DNA of 64,000 nucleotides, taken from NCBI RefSeq assembly GCF_043195095.1, contig NZ_JBAFWN010000008.1; one strand, given 5' to 3'. Source of the stretch: NCEH01 sp043195095. GTDB taxonomy: Bacteria; Pseudomonadota; Alphaproteobacteria; Rhizobiales; Xanthobacteraceae. Made by a program: the position numbers and the translations under genes. The notes under the pieces were generated by a model, which searched no databases, was not told the DNA's origin, and saw only the letters and a list, made by a program, of their open reading frames with translations. Positions 34,935-42,776 of this stretch are shown here, in pieces (position 1 is the stretch's first letter; each line of letters starts with the position of its first letter).

Positions 34935-36014
34935 ATGGACAAGACCCGCCGATCTTTCATCACCTCGATGGCGGCTGCGGCCGCCACCACCCCGCTGATC
35001 CTCTCCGCCAATGCGCAGACGGCGGCCAGCACACCGGCCCAACCCGCCAATGCCCCCGCCGCCAAGCCCGCGTCCGCGCCGGATGCCGACAACACCTTGA
35101 AGCTGTTGAGCTTTAAGCTTCAGAACGGCGCGCCCGCGCGGGTCGGCGTCGCGCTCGCGGACGGGACCGTGGTCGACCTGGTGGCGGAGGCGGCGCGGAC
35201 CGGCAAGACGTTATCCTTTAATCCGGGCGACATGGTCTCGCTGATCGCGGCGGGCGATGCGGGTCTCGTCGAGGTGCGCGAGCTGGTGCGCGGCGCTGCG
35301 GCGGGTCGGCCGAAGCTCACCGAAATCGTCTATCTCGCGCCCATCCCCGATCCCCGGCGCAATATTTACGCGGTCGGCTGGAATTACCTGGAGCATTTCG
35401 CCGAAGGCCAGGCGGCGCGCAACACGGACGTGAAATATCCCGAGCATCCGGTGTTCTTCACCAAGGGCACCCATTGCATCAATGGCCCCTACGATTCCAT
35501 CCCGTTCGACCCCAAGGTCTCCACCATGATCGACTGGGAGGGCGAGCTGGCGGTGATCATCGGCAAGCACGGCCGCAATATTCCCGAGGCCGAGGCCATG
35601 GATTACGTGTTCGGCTATTCGGTGATCAACGACACCACCGCCCGCGATGTGCAGAACGCGCGCCACGGGGGCCAATGGTTCAAGGGCAAGAGCCTGGACG
35701 GGCACGGCCCCATGGGTCCCTGGATCGTGACCAAGGGCGCGTTCGATCAGAACGACCTGCACCTCGTCACGCGGGTGAACGGGGTGGTGAAGCAGGACGC
35801 CAATACGAGCCAGATGTATTTCAAGGTGCCGCGCATCATCGCCGAACTCTCGCTCGGCCTCACGCTGGAGCCCGGCGACATCATCGCCAGCGGCACGCCT
35901 CCGGGCGTCGGCTTCGCGCGCAAGCCGCAGGAATTCATGAAGCCCGGCGACGTCATGGAAACCGAGATTACCGGCATCGGCCTGATCCGCAACGAGATCA
36001 AGTCGGTCGGCTGA
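34935..36014 (+). CDS. Fumarylacetoacetate-hydrolase-fold protein with Tat signal peptide
   Basis: A 359-residue protein. Residues 4-28 form a twin-arginine signal (KTRRSFITSM, hydrophobic run, SANAQ), followed by a Pro/Ala-rich linker to about residue 50 and then a full FAH domain. The FAH metal ligands are in DWEGELAVIIG (Glu202, Glu204) and INDTTARDVQ (Asp233), and the C-terminal GDIIASGTPPGVGFARKP is canonical. FAH-family enzymes (hydrolases, isomerases, decarboxylases of 2-oxo or beta-diketo acids) are normally cytosolic, so export is odd. I prefer ATG 34935 because the TAGGG ribosome site is too close to the ATG at 34926. It ends in a hairpin shared with the convergent VOC gene. Confidence 0.88.
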   Translation: MDKTRRSFITSMAAAAATTPLILSANAQTAASTPAQPANAPAAKPASAPDADNTLKLLSFKLQNGAPARVGVALADGTVVDLVAEAARTGKTLSFNPGDMVSLIAAGDAGLVEVRELVRGAAAGRPKLTEIVYLAPIPDPRRNIYAVGWNYLEHFAEGQAARNTDVKYPEHPVFFTKGTHCINGPYDSIPFDPKVSTMIDWEGELAVIIGKHGRNIPEAEAMDYVFGYSVINDTTARDVQNARHGGQWFKGKSLDGHGPMGPWIVTKGAFDQNDLHLVTRVNGVVKQDANTSQMYFKVPRIIAELSLGLTLEPGDIIASGTPPGVGFARKPQEFMKPGDVMETEITGIGLIRNEIKSVG

Positions 36015-36027
36015 CGCGGGGATGAAA

Positions 36028-36055
36028 GCGCCCCTCCCTGCGCGGGGAGGGGCGC
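36028..36055. terminator. Bidirectional terminator hairpin
   Basis: A perfect 11-bp stem, GCGCCCCTCCC (36028-36038) with GGGAGGGGCGC (36045-36055), lies between the convergent stop codons of the exported FAH-fold gene and the VOC gene. No T tract. Confidence 0.72.
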
Positions 36056-36059
36056 CAGC

Positions 36060-36470
36060 TCATTGCGCGGCCGGCTCTTCTTCTTCCCAGCGCACGGAAA
36101 TCTCGATCAGATTCGCATCGGGATCGCGGATATAGACCGAGCGCAGCGGCATGGTTGCGCCGGTGCGGCGCACGGGGCCGGCGGCGATCGGCACCTGGCA
36201 GGCCGCGAGATGGGCGATCACGGCATCCAGCGGCACCGCCGAAAGCAGGCACAGATCCACCGAGCCGGGCGTCGGATGGGCCGCGACGGCGACGATATCC
36301 TGCTTCGAGCGGCCGTCCTGAAGATTGAATTTCTGCGCCCCGAACGCGAGCGCCACGCGGTTTTCGCCGAACACCTCTTTGCGCATGCCGAGAACGCGCG
36401 TGTAGAAGTCCACGGTGCGGTCAATGTCCGCCACCGTCAGCACGATATGGTCGATGGATGCGATCTGCAC
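36060..36470 (-). CDS. VOC-family (glyoxalase/extradiol dioxygenase fold) protein
   Basis: A 136-residue two-repeat VOC protein. The first metal-site strand is ASIDHIVLTVADIDRTVDFY (His near residue 8), mid-protein GSVDLCLLS replaces the usual glyoxalase motif, and the C-terminal SVYIRDPDANLIEISV carries the usual Glu. It resembles the small 'VOC family virulence' or glyoxalase-like proteins; substrate unknown. It is downstream of the GntR gene on the same strand, with a 72-base gap, and so may belong to its regulon. Confidence 0.85.
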   Translation of the reverse strand: MQIASIDHIVLTVADIDRTVDFYTRVLGMRKEVFGENRVALAFGAQKFNLQDGRSKQDIVAVAAHPTPGSVDLCLLSAVPLDAVIAHLAACQVPIAAGPVRRTGATMPLRSVYIRDPDANLIEISVRWEEEEPAAQ

Positions 36471-36542
36471 GCCTTGTCTCCGGCCGGTGTTTTCGGGCGC
36501 CGGAGGTTAGAACAAGCCGGCGCGGCCCGCCAGCGCGCGCGC

Positions 36543-37298
36543 TCAGCGCCGGCTTCTGGTGGGCGCGCGCCCGCTGATGGAGCGCACGAGGCCGGTCTTC
36601 ACGCTCGCCACATGCTCGCGCATCAGCATTTCCGCGCGATACGCATCGCGCAGCAGGATGGCGTCATAGATGCGGTGGTGGTCCTCGTGGCGGCGGCGCA
36701 CCTCGAGATATTCGAACGAGACCACATTGCGGTGGGAGGATTGCGGCACGCTCTGGCACATGCGGATCATGTCGCCCAGCATGCGGCAGCGCGAGGCGGC
36801 GTGGATGGTGTCGTGGAAGGCGAAATTGACCGCGCCATAGCCGATGCGGTCGGATTCCTCCAATTCCTCCTTGGCGAGAATGGCGTCGCCATCGGCGAGC
36901 GCGCCCTCGATCACCGCCCGCTCCGCGTCGCTCAGGCCGCGCTCGGCGGCGAGCCGGGCCGCGAGCGATTCCAGCATGGTGCGGATCTCATAGGCATCGA
37001 CGATCTCGGACGTGAGGAACCGGCGCACCGAATAGCCGCGGTTCGGCGCATATTCCAGCAGCCCTTCACTGGCGAGCGATTGCAGCGCCGAGCGCACCGG
37101 CGTGCGCGACACCCCGAGCCGCTCGCTGAGGCGCACCTCATGCAGCCGCGCGCCGGGTTCGAAATCCCCCGAGAGGATCGAGGCGCGGATCCGGTCGGCG
37201 ACGGAGAGCGAGCGGGTGGGCGCGCGCTCCGTGTCCACGCCGTCGGCGAAAGAGTCCGGGGCGGTTTCGCCGAACGCGTCGGAAACGGTCGCTGACAT
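36543..37298 (-). CDS. GntR-family regulator, FCD subfamily
   Basis: A 251-residue regulator. The winged helix lies at about residues 35-95 (HEVRLSERLGVSRTPVRSAL, GLLEYAPNRGYSVRRF), and the FCD domain covers the rest, with metal/ligand histidines in NFAFHDTIHAAS and EDHHRIYDAIL. I start at 37298 because an AGGAG lies upstream and the earlier in-frame starts (37328, 37361) lack one. It is divergent from the ten-gene operon beginning at 37666, with two operator-like dyads between them, so it most likely represses that operon. Confidence 0.9.
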   Translation of the reverse strand: MSATVSDAFGETAPDSFADGVDTERAPTRSLSVADRIRASILSGDFEPGARLHEVRLSERLGVSRTPVRSALQSLASEGLLEYAPNRGYSVRRFLTSEIVDAYEIRTMLESLAARLAAERGLSDAERAVIEGALADGDAILAKEELEESDRIGYGAVNFAFHDTIHAASRCRMLGDMIRMCQSVPQSSHRNVVSFEYLEVRRRHEDHHRIYDAILLRDAYRAEMLMREHVASVKTGLVRSISGRAPTRSRR

Positions 37299-37665
37299 GC
37301 CCGGTGGTCGCTCCTTTTGATCAGCCATAGCCGCCATACCCGAACCCGCGCGAGGATACAATCCGACCCATGAGCGAAGCCTGCCTCCGGAGCGGAACCA
37401 GCTCCAGCTAGGACCGGGAAATGAACGGCTTCAAGCCTATATTGCGGGCAGAAGCGGGTGAATTTTTGAGCAAAAATTGTATACATTAATTATTGACGGT
37501 CACCGGATTGTACGCAATTTTTGACAGATCCAATCGTGCCAGGAAGGACTTTCGGCCCATGTCCGCCCCCCTCGCCTCCGCAGGATCAGCCACGCCCCCC
37601 GGGCGCGTTTCGCGCGCGTCGGCGGGACGGGACGGCGCCGCTGCGTGCTGTGGCGGAGCGGGCGC
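37299..37665. other. Divergent control region of 367 bases
   Basis: No gene is supported here. The region contains an AT-rich stretch (about 37451-37530) with two GntR-type dyads and presumably back-to-back promoters for the GntR gene and the aldolase-led operon. Confidence 0.6.
37476..37518. promoter_or_regulatory. Two GntR/VanR-type operator dyads
   Basis: ATTGTATACATT (37476-37487) and ATTGTACGCAAT (37507-37518) share an ATTG-N4-CAAT layout like that reported for FCD-type GntR repressors such as VanR. Their centres are 31 bases apart, three helical turns, so two dimers could bind one face of the DNA. Confidence 0.6.
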
Positions 37666-38364
37666 ATGAGGGTCCGCGTCAGCCTTCCGCGCACCAAGGC
37701 GACGATCCTCGCGGGCCGGCCGATCCTGGCGGTGAATCCCGGCGGGGTCTCCTTGTCGGCGGTCGAGGCGCTTGCCGCCTGCGGCGCCGACTGCCTGTTC
37801 ATTGATTGCGAGCGCACGGCGGTTTCGGTGGAAAGCGTGCCCATGCTCGCCCGCGCGGCGCAGGCCTGCGGCATGAGCGCGGTGGTGCGCTCGCCTTCCA
37901 AGGACCCCGCGATCCTCACCCGCTATTTCGATTGCGGCATCGACGGGCTGGTGCTGCCGCAGGTCGAGAGCGTGGAAACCTGCGCGATGCTCCATGCCAC
38001 CGCCCGCGCCGCCACCCGCGGCCGGGAAGCCGACCTGATGCTGATCGCCCAGATCGAAAGCACCGAGGGCCACGCCCGGCTGGACGCCATCGCCGCCGCC
38101 CCCGGCATCGACCTGATCCTGGTGGGGCCCAACGACCTCGCCCATTCCATGGGTTTCCTCGGCAATACCAGCCGCCCCGAACTGGTGGCGGCGGTGGACG
38201 ACATCACCACGCGCCTCGCCGCCGCCGGCCGCGCCTTCGGCCTGCCGGTGACCGAGCAGACCACCGCGCACTGGGTCGGGCGCGGCGCCACCTTCCTTTA
38301 TGCGACGCTCGAATCCCTGCTGCGGCCCGGCCTGGCCGCCATCCGGCAGGCGGCCGTCGCATGA
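37666..38364 (+). CDS. HpcH/HpaI-family class II aldolase/citrate-lyase-type enzyme
   Basis: A 232-residue metal-dependent aldolase. It has the family pattern GADCLFIDCERTAVSVESVP, GLVLPQVESVETC, the metal-binding Glu in MLIAQIESTEGHARLD and the Asp in IDLILVGPNDLAHSMGFLG. Members reversibly cleave 4-hydroxy-2-oxo acids to pyruvate plus an aldehyde. I start at ATG 37666, which has GGAG eight bases upstream; the frame opens at 37645. It is the first gene of the operon and probably performs the last carbon-carbon cleavage of the route. The N-terminal catalytic Arg/His region is shorter than in HpaI. Confidence 0.86.
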   Translation: MRVRVSLPRTKATILAGRPILAVNPGGVSLSAVEALAACGADCLFIDCERTAVSVESVPMLARAAQACGMSAVVRSPSKDPAILTRYFDCGIDGLVLPQVESVETCAMLHATARAATRGREADLMLIAQIESTEGHARLDAIAAAPGIDLILVGPNDLAHSMGFLGNTSRPELVAAVDDITTRLAAAGRAFGLPVTEQTTAHWVGRGATFLYATLESLLRPGLAAIRQAAVA

Positions 38365-38410
38365 GCCACGCGCTTTTTTCCCGCATCGCTGAACTTCGCG
38401 GAGAGTTTCA

Positions 38411-39292
38411 ATGACCATGCTGCCGCGCGACCGCGCGCCCTATTCCGCCATTGTGGACCGCCCGCCGCTCAAGCTGCCCGGCACGGCGCGCGTGGTTCTG
38501 TGGACCATCGTGAATTTCGAAGTGTGGGACATCGCCCGCCCCATGGCGCGGCAGGTTCTCCCCGCGCCCACCGGGCAGGTCCTGCTGCCCGACGTGCCGA
38601 ACTGGAGCTGGCACGAATACGGCATGCGCGTCGGCGCCTGGCGCTTCTTCAAGCTGTACGAGAAGCTCGGCATCCGCCCCACGCTCTCCATCAATGCGCG
38701 CGTCACCGAGGATTATGAGCGCGTGGCCGCCCAGGCGCGTGATGCGGGCTGGGAATTCATGGGCCATGCCTATGACCAGGGGCCGATCCACAAGCAGGAA
38801 GACCAGCGCGGCATGATCTTCCGCTCCATGGACATCCTGGAGAAATTCACCGGCAAGCGCCCCAAGGGCTGGCTCGGACCGGGCCTGACGCAGACCCTCG
38901 AAACCCCGGAAAATCTCGCCGAGGCTGGCGTGAAATATATCGGCGACTGGGTGTGGGACGACGAGCCCTGCGACATCACCACCGCCAAGGGCCCGCTGGT
39001 GACGCTGCCCTATACGGTGGAGCACAACGACATTCCCATGATGGCGGTGGCCCATCATGAATCGCCCTATTGGGTGCAGCGCTTCAAGGACAGCATCGAC
39101 CGCCTGCACGCCGAGGGCGCGGACCGCGCCAAGGTGCTGGCGGTGGCCATCCACCCCTACATCTCCGGCCAGCCGCACCGCATCAAGTATCTGGAACAGA
39201 TCTACGATTATGCCGCCAGCCTCGGCGACGTGCTGTTCTGGAACGGGGAAGAGATCCTCGACTGGTACCAGGCGACCAAGACAAAGGCGTGA
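38411..39292 (+). CDS. PuuE-like polysaccharide deacetylase-family hydrolase (copy A)
   Basis: A 293-residue cytosolic protein of the NodB-fold family, without signal peptide or membrane anchor. Conserved features are VPNWSWHEYGMRVGAWRFF, GWEFMGHAYDQGPIHKQ, RPKGWLGPGLTQTLETPE and AIHPYISGQPHRIKYLEQIY. These are shared with allantoinase-type PuuE proteins, which hydrolyse a cyclic amide rather than a polysaccharide. Copy B at 40012 is an obvious paralogue with the same motifs. The lack of an export signal and the position between an aldolase and a FAH enzyme argue for a metabolic, not cell-wall, role. Substrate unknown. Confidence 0.85.
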   Translation: MTMLPRDRAPYSAIVDRPPLKLPGTARVVLWTIVNFEVWDIARPMARQVLPAPTGQVLLPDVPNWSWHEYGMRVGAWRFFKLYEKLGIRPTLSINARVTEDYERVAAQARDAGWEFMGHAYDQGPIHKQEDQRGMIFRSMDILEKFTGKRPKGWLGPGLTQTLETPENLAEAGVKYIGDWVWDDEPCDITTAKGPLVTLPYTVEHNDIPMMAVAHHESPYWVQRFKDSIDRLHAEGADRAKVLAVAIHPYISGQPHRIKYLEQIYDYAASLGDVLFWNGEEILDWYQATKTKA

Positions 39293-39300
39293 GTGTATCC

Positions 39301-40008
39301 ATGAGCACCGCCTTTGCCGTTCCCGTCCCCGAGATCGTCGCGCTGCCCGTGGTGGGCCGCGCGACGCGCTTCCCGGTGCGCCGCGTCTATTGCGTGGGCC
39401 GCAATTATCTCGCCCATATCCGCGAGATGAAGGAAGCCGAGGACGAGCGCGACCCGCCGTTCTTCTTCCAGAAGCCGCGCGACAGCATCGTGGCGGACGG
39501 CGCAACCATCCCCTATCCGGCGGATACCAGCGATTTCCAATATGAGATCGAGCTGGTGGTCGCCATCGGCGCCGGCGCCCGCAACATCACCGTTGACCGG
39601 GCGCAGGACGCCATCTTCGGCTATGGCATCGGCATCGACCTCACCCGCCGCGACCGCCAGCGCGACTGCCGCGACAAGCGCCTGCCCTGGGAAGCGGGCA
39701 AGGCGTTCGATCTTTCCGCCCCCTGCGGCCCGCTCTATCCTGCCGGCACGGGCGGGGATCCGGCGCGGGGCGCCATCACGCTCAGCGTCAACGGCGTCGA
39801 GCACCAGCGCGGCGACCTCGCGCAGATGATCTGGAACGTGCCGGAAATCGTCGCTAACCTCTCGCGCTCCTATCGCCTGGAGCCGGGCGACATCATCATG
39901 ACCGGAACCCCGGCCGGTGTCGGCGAAATGCAGCCGGGCGACCGCATCGTCGGTGCCATCGCCGGGTTCGGCACGCTGACGCTGACCATCGGCGAACCGG
40001 AGGCCTGA
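39301..40008 (+). CDS. Fumarylpyruvate-hydrolase-like FAH-family enzyme (NagK/FAHD1 type)
   Basis: A 235-residue cytosolic enzyme. It has VRRVYCVGRNYLAHIREMKE, FFFQKPRDSIV, the metal ligands Glu82 and Glu84 in QYEIELVVAIG, and Asp113 in GIGIDLTRRDRQ; the 29-residue spacing matches FAHD1. The run LPWEAGKAFDLSAPCGP is typical of fumarylpyruvate hydrolase (NagK) and acylpyruvase. The expected reaction is cleavage of an acylpyruvate to pyruvate plus an acid, or oxaloacetate-type chemistry. It sits between the two PuuE-like genes, 8 and 3 bases from them. Confidence 0.9.
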   Translation: MSTAFAVPVPEIVALPVVGRATRFPVRRVYCVGRNYLAHIREMKEAEDERDPPFFFQKPRDSIVADGATIPYPADTSDFQYEIELVVAIGAGARNITVDRAQDAIFGYGIGIDLTRRDRQRDCRDKRLPWEAGKAFDLSAPCGPLYPAGTGGDPARGAITLSVNGVEHQRGDLAQMIWNVPEIVANLSRSYRLEPGDIIMTGTPAGVGEMQPGDRIVGAIAGFGTLTLTIGEPEA

Positions 40009-40011
40009 GAC

Positions 40012-40908
40012 ATGCTGCCCACCGAGCGCATCGCCTTTTCCCCGATCTCCCGCCGGCCCAAACTCACCTTGCCCGGCGGCGCCCGCATGGCGGTGTGGGT
40101 GATCGTCAATATCGAGGAATGGAACCCGCGCGAGACCATGCCGCGCACCGTCCTCACCCCGCCGGCCGGCGGCTCCCCGACCCCGGACATTCCGAACTGG
40201 GCCTGGCACGAATACGGCAATCGCGTCGGCTTCTGGCGCATGCTGGAAGTGTTCGATGAGTTCGCCCTGCCGGCGGTGCTGGCCATCAACGGTTCGGCCA
40301 TCTCCAGCTACGCCCCGATCGCGGAAGCCGCGCTGGAGCGCGAATGGGAATTCATGGGCCACGGCTTCTCGCAGAAGAACATGCAGAAGGTGCCCGACGA
40401 GCGCGAGGACATCGCCAAGACCACCCAGGCGATCGAAGCCTTCACCGGCCGGCGCCCGCGCGGCTGGCTGGGGCCCGGCCTGACCGAGACCTGGGAGACC
40501 CCCGACATCCTGGTCGAGCAGGGCTATGATTATGTCTGCGACTGGGTGCTGGACGACCAGCCGGTGGTGCTGAAGACCCGCACGACGCCGATCGTCAATA
40601 TTCCCTACACCCAGGAATGCAACGACGTGGCGATGATGCTGATCCAGCATCACAAGGCGAGCGAATATTACGATCGCGCCATCGACCAGTTCGAGCAGAT
40701 CCACCATGACAGCCGCGACAGCGCGCGCATCATGGCCCTGGTGGTGCATCCCTACATCATGGGCGCGCCGCACCGGCTGAAGCATTTCCGCAAGATCTTC
40801 GAGACCATGAAGGCGAAGGACGACATCGCTTTCATGACCGGCGAGCAGATCTACGACTGGTACCTCGGCCAGCGCCCGGACGCCCTCAGCGCGGCGGATG
40901 CGGGATGA
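40012..40908 (+). CDS. PuuE-like polysaccharide deacetylase-family hydrolase (copy B)
   Basis: A 298-residue paralogue of copy A, colinear throughout: IPNWAWHEYGNRVGFWRML, EWEFMGHGFSQKNMQKVPDE, RPRGWLGPGLTETWETPD and VVHPYIMGAPHRLKHFRKIF. It differs from A at some active-site positions, for example QKNMQK instead of GPIHKQ after the GH motif, so the two may act on different rings or form a heteromer. It overlaps the LivH gene by 4 bases, which couples it directly to the importer. Confidence 0.85.
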   Translation: MLPTERIAFSPISRRPKLTLPGGARMAVWVIVNIEEWNPRETMPRTVLTPPAGGSPTPDIPNWAWHEYGNRVGFWRMLEVFDEFALPAVLAINGSAISSYAPIAEAALEREWEFMGHGFSQKNMQKVPDEREDIAKTTQAIEAFTGRRPRGWLGPGLTETWETPDILVEQGYDYVCDWVLDDQPVVLKTRTTPIVNIPYTQECNDVAMMLIQHHKASEYYDRAIDQFEQIHHDSRDSARIMALVVHPYIMGAPHRLKHFRKIFETMKAKDDIAFMTGEQIYDWYLGQRPDALSAADAG

Positions 40909-41765
40909 ACAGCCTCAACGCCTTCCAGCTCCTCAACGGGCTCACCTTCGCGGCGCTGCTGTTCATCGTCGCCTCGGGCTTCACGCTGATCTTCGGCCTG
41001 CTGCGGATCGTGAATCTCGCCCACGGCGCGCTCTACCTCCTGGGCGGCTATGCGGGCTATGCCGCCGCGAGCGCCTCCGGCAATTTCTTCCTCGGCATCC
41101 TCGCCGCCATGGCGGTGGTGGCGGCGACCGGGCTGGTCCTCGACCAGGGCCTTTTGCGGTTCGTGCGCGGATACGAGCTGCGCCAAGTGCTGCTGACGCT
41201 GGGCGTCGCCTTCATCCTGAACGACATGACGCTGGTGATCTTCGGCGGCGATACCTACACGGTCCCGGCGCCGCAATTCCTGCGCGGGGCGGTGCGCTTC
41301 GCCGGGCTGTTCTATCCCAAGTATCGCCTGTTCGTGCTGGCGCTGGGCATCCTCATCTTCGTCGCGCTCTGGCTGCTGCTCAACAAGACCCGGCTCGGCG
41401 CCCTGATCCGCGCCGGCGTCGACGATCCGGAAACCATCGAGGCGATGGGCATCAACATCCGCCGCATCTTCCTTCTCACCTTCATGCTGGGCGCCGCCTT
41501 GGCCGGGCTCGGCGGGGCGGTGGGCGGCGCCTTCCTCACCCTTTACCCGAGCGCGGATGCGGAGATCCTGGTGTTCTCGCTGGCGGTGGTGATCATCGGG
41601 GGGCGCGGCAGCCTCGTCGGCGCGGCGGTGGGGGCGCTGATCGTCGGGCTGCTGAATACGGTGGGGCAGGTGATGTTCCCGGAATTCGCTTATTTCGTCA
41701 TCTTCGGCCCCATGGCGGCGATCCTCGCCTTCCGCCCCCTCGGCCTGTTCGGAAAGGCGGCGTGA
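40905..41765 (+). CDS. HAAT ABC importer permease, LivH type
   Basis: A 286-residue membrane permease: NGLTFAALLFIVASGFTLIF, VNLAHGALYLLGGYAGYAAA, the coupling loop RAGVDDPETIEAMGINIRRI, and C-terminal AFRPLGLFGKAA. It is coupled to copy B upstream (4-base overlap) and to the LivM gene downstream (1-base TGATG overlap). Confidence 0.95.
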   Translation: MNSLNAFQLLNGLTFAALLFIVASGFTLIFGLLRIVNLAHGALYLLGGYAGYAAASASGNFFLGILAAMAVVAATGLVLDQGLLRFVRGYELRQVLLTLGVAFILNDMTLVIFGGDTYTVPAPQFLRGAVRFAGLFYPKYRLFVLALGILIFVALWLLLNKTRLGALIRAGVDDPETIEAMGINIRRIFLLTFMLGAALAGLGGAVGGAFLTLYPSADAEILVFSLAVVIIGGRGSLVGAAVGALIVGLLNTVGQVMFPEFAYFVIFGPMAAILAFRPLGLFGKAA

Positions 41766-42739
41766 TGACGTCCCCGGTTCCCAATCCCGCGCCGCTGCCC
41801 GCCCGGGACACCGGCATGTCCCGTCTCGCCATGGGCGCCGTCGCGGTGGGCGCCTTGGTGTTCGCGGTGCTGCCGCTGCTCCTGCCCACCTATCAGGTGA
41901 GCATCCTGACCGAGGTGCTGATCTTCGCGGTGCTGGCCATGGCGGTGGATGTTCTCGCCGGCTACACCGGCCGCACGCCGCTGTGCCATGGCGCCATCTT
42001 CGGCGTCTCCACCTATGTGGTGGTCTATTGGACCGCCCATATGGGCGGCTCGCCTTATGTGGGCGCGATGGTGGGCATCCTCGCGGCGACCGGAGTCGCG
42101 GCGATCTTCGCGCTGCTGGCGATCCGCACCTCCGGGGTTTACTTCCTGCTGCTCACCCTCGCGCTCGGCATGATCGTGTGGGGCGTGTGCCTGCGCTGGA
42201 CCAGCGTCACGGGCGGGGAGAACGGCCTGCGCGGCGCGGTGCGGCCCTCAGCCCTCGCCGATGGCTTTGCCTTCTATTACGCGGTGTTCGTGGCGGTCGC
42301 CGTGGTCGCCTTTGTGATGTGGCGGTTCGTGCGCTCGCCGTTCGGGCTGACGTTGCGCGGCATCCGCGACAGCGAGAGCCGCATGCGCTCGCTCGGCTAC
42401 AATGTACCGGCGCATCTGTTCCTGGCCTTCACCGTCTCCGGCTTCTTCGCGGGCATCGCGGGGGCGCTCTACGCCATGTTCAACGATTTCGTCAGCCCCT
42501 CGACGGTGGGCCTCTCCCAATCTGTGGAAGGGCTGCTGATGGCGATCACCGGCGGGGTCGGCACGCTGTTCGGCGCGTTCATCGGCTCCTTCGCCATCAT
42601 CGGGCTGGAAAACATCGTCAGCCTCTACACCGAGCGCTGGCAGAGCGTGCTCGGCGCGATGTTCGTGCTGATCATGATCTTCGCCCCCGAGGGCATCCTC
42701 GGGCGCATTCGCAGCTTTGTGGCGCAACGACGCCGCTGA
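41765..42739 (+). CDS. HAAT ABC importer permease, LivM type
   Basis: A 324-residue membrane permease not fused to an ATPase, unlike the two other complete importers here. Features are AGYTGRTPLCHGAIFGVSTY, IRTSGVYFLLLTLALGMIVW, the coupling loop TLRGIRDSESRMRSLGYNVP, and FNDFVSPSTVGLSQSVEGLL. The start codon overlaps the LivH stop codon. Confidence 0.95.
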   Translation: MTSPVPNPAPLPARDTGMSRLAMGAVAVGALVFAVLPLLLPTYQVSILTEVLIFAVLAMAVDVLAGYTGRTPLCHGAIFGVSTYVVVYWTAHMGGSPYVGAMVGILAATGVAAIFALLAIRTSGVYFLLLTLALGMIVWGVCLRWTSVTGGENGLRGAVRPSALADGFAFYYAVFVAVAVVAFVMWRFVRSPFGLTLRGIRDSESRMRSLGYNVPAHLFLAFTVSGFFAGIAGALYAMFNDFVSPSTVGLSQSVEGLLMAITGGVGTLFGAFIGSFAIIGLENIVSLYTERWQSVLGAMFVLIMIFAPEGILGRIRSFVAQRRR

Positions 42740-42776
42740 AGACGACAACAATCAATTCCAGACAGGAGCGGGACAG

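Noticed and set aside
38411..40908. Cell-wall or chitin deacetylases
   Set aside because: No export signal or anchor, and the genes are embedded in a cytosolic catabolic and uptake operon; PuuE-like amide hydrolysis fits better.
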